The notes under the pieces were generated by a model. That model saw only the letters and a program-made list of their open reading frames with translations, ran no database searches and was not told the DNA's origin. Source: Zopfochytrium polystomum (taxonomy: Eukaryota; Chytridiomycota; Chytridiomycetes; Chytridiales; Chytridiaceae). From it: 64,000 bases of DNA. A program made the translations under genes and the position numbers. Shown one piece after another: positions 38,201 to 48,500 of the stretch (position 1 is its first letter; every line of letters begins with the position of its first letter). Location: contig JAIVFJ010000137.1 of NCBI GenBank assembly GCA_025765615.1, positions 62,001 to 126,000 on the forward strand. Direction: 5' to 3'.

Positions 38201-41200
38201 GGTTTAGGTCAGGCTTTGCACATTCAGGCTAAAAGGCGTGAAAACGCTTCTGCCTTGGAGAAAGCAAATCCAAAGGAGGGAGCAGCCGGAGGACAGCAAT
38301 CAGAAAAGACGCGCACTCACCACCGCAGACATCCCGTTAATCTTCGTCACGGTCCATCCGACCACATCGTCAACAGGAATGCCCCGCCAATAATCCGTCA
38401 ATGCGGTCTTCAGGCCGTCTACAGCGGTGCCCCCGGCCTGAAAGTACGCGCTTCCCTTGACCACGGACGCCTTGACCACGATCTGGACCGGCCCAGCGCC
38501 CCCAGAGGACGGGTACTTTGCGACTAGGACCCACGGCTGGAACCACCGCACCAGCCTGAAGCATTCAGGCAGGTCGTAGAACGCGTGGGCGTCCTGCAGC
38601 AGGTTCACGGTGGAGGCGATGCGTGCATGCAGGGCGTATTCGGTTTTCAAGGCCTTGTCGGAGGAGATTTTGTCGAACAGGGACAGGATGTTCATGGAGG
38701 ATGAGTAGAGCGGTGCCGACGAGCCCTTGGCAATGTCTTGGAAGGTGTATCTTAGGGGTGGCGGCGGTGGTTAGAACGTTCTGATGGCGTTCAAGGTTGT
38801 TTCAATTACGACCCAACTTACAGGTTAAACAGGGTCTTGAGAGAGGCAATCTGCGCTGCTCTTGACGAGTCCGAGATCCCAAAGCTGTTGTAGCACTTGA
38901 ACGCCGTCGCAATGTCCACAATCTTGTTGTCCGACGCAACCAAATTGCCGCAAGGGTCAGACGGGTCGGCCTTCTTTCCAGCGTCACCCGCGTCCGAGCC
39001 GCCGTCGCCGTCGCCGCCGCCAGTACCTGAACTGGGCTTGGTCTCCTCAGCCACGTCGGTGCCGCTGGAGGGACCTGGATCGCCGGTCAGCTTTCCAGGC
39101 GTCGTCTCCAAAGTCACTGGAGAGGTGTCCGAGCTTCCGGCGTCACCGCCGCCACCGCTGCCCTTGCCACCGTCGTCGTCCTTGCCGTCTCCGTCCTTAT
39201 CCTTGCTGGAGCTGCCTTTGCCGGAGTCGTCGTCCTTGTCGGGTTTGCCATCACCATCCTTGTCTTTGCCGCTGCCGCCACCGCTTCCGGCCTCACCTCC
39301 TCCACCAGGCACGCCGCCGGGCTTTCCATCTGTCTTCCCGCCATCACTGCCACCACCACCACCACCACCGCCCCCACTGCCACCTCCCGAGCCGCCGTCA
39401 GCACCACCAGAACCACCGCTCCCGTCACTGCCGCCGCTGCCACCATCTCCACCACCGCCAGTTCCCGGCTTGCTTCCTGGCGTGCCACCAGGCTTCGCAC
39501 CCGGTTTCCCACCGGCGCCAGGCACGCCCCTCGCGCCCCCTCCGTCTTCAGGTTTGCCACCTGGTTTACCACCGGGCTTACCGCCAGGCTTTGACCCGGG
39601 CTTTGCGCCCGGCACACCCTTGGCGCCTGGCCCGCCCTTCTCGTCGTCGTCGAGATCGTCGCCGACGCCGTCGTCGTCGCCGCCGCCAGGGGGCTTCTTC
39701 GGCACGCCCTTTGCCGGCAGCCCAGTCGGCTTGGCCCCAGGCGGCAAGGAGGACGGCGTCTTCATCGGCTTCTTCAGGGTCCCCGTGTATCCTGGCGGCA
39801 GCGACGTCGGCCGCTTTGTCGGCGTCACCGTCATCTTCGCCAGCGACTTGGACGCGGTCGCCGTCGCGTTGCGGCTTTTTGCGGGCGACGTGGAAGGCGT
39901 AGGCACCTTTGGCATTTTCGGCAGAGTCGAGGTTGCTGTCTTCAAGACCCCTGGTGGAGCGGTCGCCGTGGCGTTAATGCGGCGGACGGGTGACGTTGTT
40001 TTGTACACTAGCTTCGTTGTCGTCGTTGGCGGCAGAACTCGGTACGGCCCAGACGAAGGCGACGGGCGCACCGAAGTGGATGCGGACGAAAGCGACGCGC
40101 GTAGTGAGGTAGACGCTGGTGGCTTGGCTCCATAGGACGAGAGCGACGAGGAAGGAAGAGGGCTTTTAGACGCCGGTGCAGTTTTGTTGCTGCTGCTGCC
40201 GCTGGTGTCCCCAAGGATATCGGCTAAACCGTCATCGTCCGTCCCGCTGGGGTCATCGGGCGAGTCGCCTTCGGATTCGTCCAGGAGGCCGCCGACGTCG
40301 TCCGCGTCGGGCACGGGGAGGGTCGCGGGGTTGCCGTCGTTTCCGCTGGCGGGGTTGGCGGCTGCGACACGTTGACCACCGGCGGCATTGCCCTTCGTTG
40401 GGGCGTCGGGGAGAGCCGGGCCGTTCCACACGTACAGGCTGAGCCGCCACGCACTGCCGCAGAGCACATTCGGATCGGCGGAGCACGCCATTTTGCAGTC
40501 GCTCTCTCTCGCGAGAACGGGCGGTCCGCTCTCGTAGGTGCGGCTTGCCCAGCATTGCTGTAGATTGAGTCAGAGAGAAGGATTGGAGCGATTTGGGCAA
40601 CAGCGAATGCAACAGGGGATGAGGTGAGTGCACGGGGGGAAAAGAAAAACCAAAAAGAAAAAGGCTAGTTACAGAAAACAGAAAAGGCGACGTACCCCTC
40701 CAAACTCCAGTCCAAAAATGTAGTATCCCGAGGCCGCAGCCATTTTGCCGCAGCTCACCGGGGTCTCTGCGTCGGATCCCAGCGATACGGGAAGGAGCCT
40801 TGTCGGTGTGTCTCGTACACATCCAGCTGACTGCCAGTAACCGCCTGCAGAGAGAGGCACAGAGTGGGGAAAGGGTTGGGTTTTGTAAGACGACGGGTTT
40901 GTTCCGTTAGTTTGCCAGTGATTGTGTGCTATCACTGAGCGAGATCAAGCGTACTGCCCGTTCCGCGAGGGCGCGGGTGAGGGCGGGGTGCAAGGGTGGC
41001 CTTGGACTCGATGTGATGTTGTTGGGTGGATGGATCGGAGGACGGGCCATCTCAAAGACACACAAAGCCCCAACAAGAGCGCGCGCCTTTCTCTTTGGCG
41101 CGGCCACCCACCGCCTCCGCCCATCACACCCACACCCACCAATCTCCCTCCTCATGCTCTGCCGTCTCTAATCCCCGCTCACCTTGCTCCGCAGCCAGCA

Positions 41201-41732
41201 CTACCGCGAGGTTCCCTGGCACCGCCGCCGTGGTCGCCGGATCGCGGCGCACAAAGCCCGCCGCCAATGGGCCGCCGCTCTCGTTGTCGTCGTCGTCGTC
41301 GGCCCGCAACGTCGGTAGCAGGTGCCGCGGCACGACAGCATCGTCGTCTTTTAGGGGCGCCAGCGGCAACATGGGTTCCTGATAGCGGTGGTGGTGGTGG
41401 TCGTCGTGGCGGTGGGTGTCGCGGCTATCGAGGGGCACCGACGGTTCTGTATTTGGGGAAGTGGCGGGCGGGATCTGGGCGGCGGCTGCTGCGGCTGCGG
41501 CTGGGAGAAGGCTCAGGAGGCAGCAGGAGCCGAGGGCTAGAAGGAGGGGGAGGGAGGCGGACCGTGGAGGCGATGGCGGCTGCGGTAATGGGGGGTTGCA
41601 CGGGTGGGATGATGCGCCGACGACGAGGTCGGCACCCAGCCCCAACTGCTGCCCCAGCCGCCGTCCGTGTTGGTGTTGGCGGCGATGGTGGTGGTAGTGG
41701 CGCCCCCGGTGCGAACGATCTGCGCCGCTCAC
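35299..41732 (-). CDS. Secreted WSC-domain, S41-like serine protease with Asp/Lys-rich inserts (start unresolved)
   Basis: Inferred exons after the first: 40844-40696, 40557-38822, 38750-38321, 38161-36941, 36813-36643, 36516-35299, all in frame. Exon 1 ends at 41183; upstream it codes for a hydrophobic segment (SLPLLLALGSCCLLSLLPAA) that looks like a signal peptide, but no in-frame ATG is visible, so the 5' end is uncertain. Next come a WSC domain (GGYWQSAGCVRDTPTR.., SDCKMACSADPNVLCGSAWR), a 400-residue Ser/Thr/Pro then Gly/Pro/Lys linker, and a protease region: NLYTFQDIAKGS, the Asp motif LLIDVSNNAGGLL and the nucleophile-like VTIVSNGYCGSSCATFV. Asp/Lys/Gly-rich stretches interrupt or flank the protease part at about 37740-37560, 37300-37080 and 35870-35650. 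The C-terminus is hydrophobic (VVCFATAASAIAVAAAGLGA), suggesting a GPI anchor. WSC domains bind glycans, so a wall-located protease is inferred. Confidence 0.85.
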
Positions 41733-42287
41733 AGTGGTGTAGCTGCTGCTGCTGCTGCTGGTATCGATTATAATGATGGCGACGACGATGCCGATGCGCT
41801 GCTGTTGTGGTGGTGGTGGTGGTGGTGGGGTGGATTGGCGCGGCGGCCGCCATCCTCATCGTCCTCATTATCACAATCAATCGAGTGGAAGGAAAGAAAG
41901 AGTCGAATGGCTGTGAAGGCTGCGGCGGCGGTGGTCCGCGTGTCTATCGGCCTGTCTGTCTGTCTGTCTGTCTGTCTGGCTGTCTGTCGTGCTGTCTTGC
42001 TGACTGTCTGTCTGTTGATTGGTCAGTCGGCTGTGCTGCTTATTATGATGAGCAACAACAAAAGGAAATCTGCGTGCTGCATTTGTGTTGTTGGTGGGGT
42101 GGTCGTTGTCGTTCTTCTTCTACTTGTTTGTTTGTTTACTTCTCTTCCTGTCTCCCGTGCAAGAGGAAAATGTCCCACAAAAAAAAAGACAGTCAGAAAT
42201 TAGAGAGACAGACATGTCTGTCTGACTGTCTGTCTGTCTGTCTGTTTGTCTCTCTGTCTCTCTGCCTGCTTGAGGGCTATTGGGGAT
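41733..42287. other. Upstream of the protease gene, low complexity
   Basis: (GGT)n at 41807-41829, (TGTC)n at 41951-41988 and (TGTC)/(TCTG)n at 42214-42270. May contain the unresolved first exon of the protease gene (ATG candidates on the minus strand near 41845-41866). Confidence 0.5.
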
Positions 42288-42366
42288 GCCGCCGACCGAA
42301 GGTCGGTGGCGCTCCGACGCCGACGGCGTCGGCTCCGACGCTCCGACGGCCGGCGCCGCAGGCGCC
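42288..42366. repeat. Cluster of GC-rich three-base-loop hairpins
   Basis: Hairpin 1: 42288-42297 with 42301-42310, loop GAA (10 bp, one G-T). Hairpin 2: 42314-42321 with 42325-42332, loop GAC (8 bp perfect). Hairpin 3: 42352-42357 with 42361-42366, loop GCA (6 bp perfect). CTCCGACG is repeated between them. A weaker fourth stem may follow at 42380-42402. Confidence 0.75.
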
Positions 42367-42555
42367 GCCAGCAGAAGGGTTTCCGACGCCGAAGGGTCGA
42401 AATAAGGCGCTATAATTAGCTGGGGCGTTTGGCAAGACCTTGTTCAATTTAAATCTGGCCCTTTTTTAAATTCGCTCAAACAGAAGGGTTCTTAGACTTC
42501 TTAGACGAGTAAATTGATGTCTCTTGCCCAAACATGTTTCACGACTTTAATCAAA

Positions 42556-45500
42556 TCATTCAAGTCCCTCTGCCCCTCTGGTTGATCGAATTGGAGTGAA
42601 AAACGAAGAAATTGGCTGCCTACTGCTGCTGCTGACGACTTTCACACGTTTTTTCTCACACTCTTTGTCAGACCCATCACATCCTTTTTTCCTTTTTTTA
42701 CAGCTCTCGCAAGCTTTACCTGATTGAGTCTTGGAAATCGGAGCTGGACCATTTGCAGATAGCGTTGTGGTAAGACTAACATTGGAAGCTCCAAGTGAAT
42801 GGTTCTCAGATATTTTCGTCGTTAGCCCAGCCATGGGCAATGCAGCTTGGCCATTTGAAGACTCTGTCGCAGCTGGATGAGGCAAAGATAGAGGAACTTT
42901 GTTGTTGGAAGCGATCGGCAATGATAAAGTAGCCACTTCAGAATGCTGACAAGAACTATTTCCAACTGCCACAATATCTGGGGCTGGAATTGTATCAGAC
43001 GAAGAATGTGATGGGTCAAGTTGGGTTGATGATTTTGAGGATATTCGAGAAGCTTGACCCCTTGCATTCTTCTGGCGGAGTGTGTCAGGCCTTATATTCC
43101 CGTAGCCTTTGTCCAATGTTGCAGCAAATTGACTAACAATTTTCCAGTTGTACTTTCCTTTCCTTTTTGTAGTTTCAGCAAATGCCATGATCTGACTCAT
43201 ATGTTTCTCCGTAATATAGGTGTCACCATGAGGTTTGATTAGGCTTCCTGGAAGACTTTCAGTTGCAGCACTGGGCGGCAAGTCAGCTTGGGGAGCAGCA
43301 GAAACACTCTTTTTGGACATGCTTGCGTCAAGAAAATGAGAATCCTCAAGTGAAGCTTTTGCAGGTGCCTGCGCAACATTCTTCCGCCATAACCGCTTTT
43401 TGTGATTATCCCATTTCTGTGAAAGTTCTGCATCAGGACGGTGAAATGTGTCGTAACAAATATCTGCTGCGAAAGCCCACTGTCAGGAACATGGCAGGAC
43501 AAGGCAAGGCAAGGTAGAGAAGGAACTGAGAGGAGTGATGATTGTTTTGGAAACAATAATTCACTTGAGGGATGGGACAGGTCCCCCATCGCCCTTTTAT
43601 ACCTTTTGAGAGTCTTCCTTGTCAAGACTCAAAGAAAGTTCCAGAAAGAGCAATTAGTAATACAATGATACCAATGATACCAATGACAACAAGACAAGTC
43701 AGGAAAGCAACAAAGGTTCCAGAAGGTTCCACAAGGTTCCATGAAGAAATGTTCTTGAAGGTTTCAGAAGGTTCCAGAAGGTTCCATGAAGGAATGTTCT
43801 AGAAGGTTCCAGAGGTTTCCAGAGGGTGATTCATAACATCATCTCCCCCTTTTAGGCCTCTTCTGCAACTTGGTGGGGTACCTGGTCTTGAACTTGAGCA
43901 GAAGGTCTTGGCAGTGAGTGAGGTTTGACTCAGGTTCCCAGGTGTTGTCAGCATCTGAGTAACCTTTCCACTTAACAAGGAACTTGAGTGTCCTTCCAAA
44001 CCACTTGGCATCCAAGATTTGTTCAACCTCAAATTCCTCTTCACCTTCTACCTCAACTGGAGGAGGAGGAGGAACAACTCTGCCTGGAATGGAATTGGCC
44101 ACAAACTTCTCCAAAAGGCTGACATGGAAAACTGGGTGGATCTTCATGGATGCAGGGAGATCCAGCTTGAAGGTGACTGGATTGATTTGCTCCAAGATCT
44201 TGAAAGGTCCCAACTTGAGGTTGTCTAGCTTGGGACTTGGTCTTTTGGTCTGCAAGTTCTTCCTCATGCCTGGCCAGTAAAAGTCTCTGGAAACAAGCTC
44301 ATATGTCTTGTGCTCTCGTGGGTGTCCAGCTGTTGCTGCATCATGCCTTGTCTTGAGTATCTCATGTTTTTCCTCTTCTTGGCTGATTTGAATCTTGTGA
44401 GGCTTGGGGTCCTTGGAAATAGCATGGGCCCCCACACGGTCAGGAAGCAGTGAAAGGTGTGTCTTGGATTGTGGGGTGAAACCATCTCCCCCTTCAGGTG
44501 CAAGGTCTGTCCTTCTGTGCTCATCAGCAGTGGGGCTTGAATTGTTGACTGGGAACTGTGATTCTTGAATCTTTGACTGAGGGTTCTGTTCTTGGCAAAG
44601 ACTGTGAGCTGTGGAGCTTGAATCTTGAATTTGGACTGTGAACTGTGGTACTTGAAGCTTTGACTGTGGGTTCTGTGAACTACAGACTTGGCCATGACTG
44701 TGAGCTCTATGAGCTGTACTGGAATCTTGACTATGAACTGTGAACTGTGAAACTTGAATCTTTGCTGGGATCTGTGAGCTGCAGGCTGATACTGGAGCTG
44801 TCATTTGTCGTTGACCTTGGATACTAGGCTGAGAACCTTGAATCAGGGACTTGAGAGCATGAGACTTGGAGGCTTGACTTGAGTTTTGGGTGACTGTTCC
44901 GATTGGTGGAGGTTGGACTTGACCAGTGACCCAATCAATGGCAGGGTTCTGGGCTTGCAGCCATGGTAATCCCAGGATGACAGAGAATGTGGGTGAGCCA
45001 AGATCCAATACTTCCAGGTTGACCATGGATGGTGGAAAGTCTTGGATGTGGAGGTTTAGCTTGGTTTCATGGCTGATTTCCTTGAACAGAGCATGATTGG
45101 CAAAGTGGACCTTGAGGGGTGTGGATTTCTTGATCGTAGGAATGGCACAAGACTTGGCAAGGGTGGCATCAATGATGTTGCAGGATGATCCAGAGTCGAT
45201 AAGGGCCTTGGTTGTGATGGTTGACTTGGGTGAGAGTTGAATCTTGACATCCATGGTGAGTTGGTGGAGCTTGGAATCTGAGGTGTTTGTGGTGCTGGTG
45301 GTGGTGATGAAACAGGGGCTGCTTGGAGGAGGGTCCAGGGAATTGCCCCTCAGTGAGCCTGGACCTGGGAGTTTGGGTGCTTCTTCCTTGGGCAGTCCTT
45401 GACAGCGTGTTTCTTGGAGCCACAGTAGAAACACAGTCCCTGCTGGGTCCTCCTTGTTTTCTCCTCTTGGCTCAGAGGACCCTTAGGAAGTGTCTCAACT

Positions 45501-48500
45501 GCATCCACTTGCATGGGTTCAGGAACTGTAAGAGCTTGAGGGACTGGGGTAGGCCTTGATGTAGTTCCCACTTGTCTTTGCTTCAGCCTCTTGGAGTAGA
45601 GTCTGTTGTCAATCTTGATGGCAAGGAGAATGTACTCTTCCAAGGTCTCAGGGATGTGCAGAGACTGGGAGAGCATGTCTTGGATAGACTCATGGAGACC
45701 ATCATGGTACAGCTCCATCAGAGCTGCATCATTGTATCCAGAGTCTCTGGCTAGTTGCTTGAATTGGTTGGTGTAGGCCACACAAGATTGCTTTCCTTGC
45801 TTGATATGCTTGAGCTTGGATCTTGCTGTCCAAGATGCGTAGGGGTCACCAAAGGTAGCCTCCAGCCCCTCCCAGAGCTCTTGCAGGGTGGTGGGTGTGC
45901 TTGGGAGAGATCTGTACCATGATTGAGCTTGACCAGACAGGAGGGTGCTTGTGAAAAGAACCTTGACTTGCTCACTGGGAAATCTTGAAGGTTGGAGAAG
46001 GATGACATTCTCCACAGTGGCCATAAAGTTCCTGAGGTCTTTGGCCAGCCCAGTGAACTTGTCAGGGCTGGGAACCTTGGGCTCTCTTGCTTGGTTGGCT
46101 TGGGGCAGGGGAAGAGCTTGATGTTCTTGTTGGTGAAGTTGTTGTTGAAGCTGGTGCTGCTGGTGAAGGACTTGTTCTTGAAGTTGGTGTGTCTGTCTTG
46201 AAAGGGCTTGTAATTGGTCCATCAAGGCTTGGAAGGCAGTTGCATCAGGGAAGGTGTTGTTTGGGTCAGACATGATGGCAGAGAGTAGTAGGAGAGGGTG
46301 AAGTGAATTATGATGTCAGGAACATGGCAGGACAAGGCAAGGCAAGGTAGAGAAGGAACTGAGAGGAGTGATGATTGTTTTGGAAACAATAATTCACTTG
46401 AGGGATGGGACAGGTCCCCCATCGCCCTTTTATACCTTTTGAGAGTCTTCCTTGTCAAGACTCAAAGAAAGTTCCAGAAAGAGCAATTAGTAATACAATG
46501 ATACCAATGATACCAATGACAACAAGACAAGTCAGGAAAGCAACAAAGGTTCCAGAAGGTTCCACAAGGTTCCATGAAGAAATGTTCTTGAAGGTTTCAG
46601 AAGGTTCCAGAAGGTTCCATGAAGGAATGTTCTAGAAGGTTCCAGAGGTTTCCAGAGGGTGATTCATAACACCCACAGGGCCCGGAAATCACCAGGTGAT
46701 TCAACCATTTTTGGAAGAACTTTGCAGAGAAACTCTTCTGCATCAGTCCACTTTTCTGGCAGATGCTTAAAGGTTTGCTGTGGGAATTGAAATAGATTTC
46801 CTACAGGAGGAAGGTGGGATAGACTTGATAGTTTCCAATCCTTAATGACAGATGCAATGAATTGTGGTGTCCGTGGGGTAAGCCGCAAAGACCCATCAGT
46901 ATTCGTTCTCACTATGGAGTTGAACATAATTGTTGTAACAATAACACTATCCTTCCAAGGCGCTGTTGCTGAGTGCTGCTGTGAATATACATGCCTCAAA
47001 ATGCGAAACTCATCTGTTGACAGTTCAATGTTGGATTCAAGAACACTGTCTGCCAATTGTAGTCGCTCAAGAAGGTCATTTGGAGAAATAAGAGAGTCAG
47101 AAGTTTTTTTGAAGTAGTTTTGGAGTCCTCGCTGGAATTCAGTTAGATTTAATGAGATGAGTTGCAGGTTTGCTGTCTACCTTTCGAGGACTAGTGATTA
47201 TGTCTGAAACAGCATGCTTGTTCACAAGTCGGTCAAGGCCAAAAGTGTCACGCCACGATGCAAGGCAAGTCCCCCTTTCACTTGGTTTTGGAACTCTCCA
47301 TGCAACCTCAGCTGGCGTTGAACTAAAACTGCTCATAAACTGAAGAAGGTGGCCAATTTGTGCAGAGTTTGGAACGCTGGAGTGGGCCTGAAGCGTTGTC
47401 TTCATCCATTTAAATATGTTTCTCTCGTCAATGTGCTCTGGAATTCTACTGTGCTTCACAGCTTGCCTCAAATTGACCTTGAAAAAAGGTCAATGCTTGC
47501 TTCTGCAAATTAGTCATACCTTAGTTATGAAAATGCTCAGGACTCGCATTCCTACATTGTAGCTCATAGAGCGACGGCAAAGCCCTGCAAGCTCACTATG
47601 AAGTGATTCATTTGAGCTTGACTGAATCACACTCCGGTATTTCCCATTTTCGACATGAATATTATCGCCACAAACAGGGCTGAGGTCTCCCCTCCAAATT
47701 TGAAACAGCGTATTGTTCATTGTTCCAGTCCACTTTTCAAAGCTTGAAGTAATTTCCTCCTTGGGAAATTTGTCAAGCAGAGCACGCACTCTGTAAAACA
47801 TATCACTTCGGCCTCGAAGAACTCTATCGGATACGTAAAGTGCTTCATGAAACTGCTTTGAAAGGCGTCGTTGTGCTTCCTTCCTCACTTTTGAAGTTGA
47901 GCGCCAAATTAAGTGGAAGGGGTCCTGACAAGCACGAACACTAAAAATGGTTTATTTAACTTCCTCAACACAACCAAAGCCTTACCGAGGTCCCATTGCT
48001 TGAATGCAATTTTTGAGTGAATTAACATTGTCACACACAACAGCAATATCCTTTGTCTCATCCAAATCAGGGAAAATAACTTCATCCATCCAGAGTTTCT
48101 CAATAATTTCACGCTTTGAAACAGCCTCATCAGGTGGCTCTTCAGCTAAAAGTTTATCAACTTCATTCTCGCTATCTGCGCTGTTTCCATCTTCTGAACC
48201 AAATTCAGACTCGCAAAATTCATCTCCATTAACACTATTTTCTTCAGAGGTCGACCAAAGAAATGGCCGAATAATAAGTTCATCTTCATCGAGAAATCTC
48301 GCACCTGTTGAGGTTAGTGGATTTTACTGGGCGGAATGCAGTACCTTGATTGAGAGAAGATTCCATCTCACTATCTACAGCATTGATTCTCTCCACTTCA
48401 ACGAAATCTGGCTCGCTTCCTTCAAGCCCATCATCAGCTCTCTCCAAAGAAATTGTATCTTCATCAATGTTTCTGTGCTCTCCGTTTCATTCGACGCTCC

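Larger units (their letters stand above)
43481..46671 (-). mobile_element. Chromovirus 2, 3191 bp, internally deleted, very young
   Basis: LTRs at 43481-43838 and 46314-46671, 358 bp each and identical by eye, with CCCAC on both sides. Compared with chromovirus 1 it lacks 1410 bp (equivalent to 28671-30080) and 774 bp (ending at an 8-bp match CTTCCTCA, 27639-27646 and 28413-28420 in element 1). Both losses are multiples of three, so the pol frame stays open. It keeps gag, protease, part of the integrase zinc region and the chromodomain but no reverse transcriptase or integrase core, so it can only move with help. Confidence 0.94.

Noticed and set aside
38897..40135. Plus-strand frame of 412 codons rich in Pro/Ser
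   Set aside because: Antisense of the Gly/Pro/Lys linker in the WSC protease gene; composition follows from the other strand.
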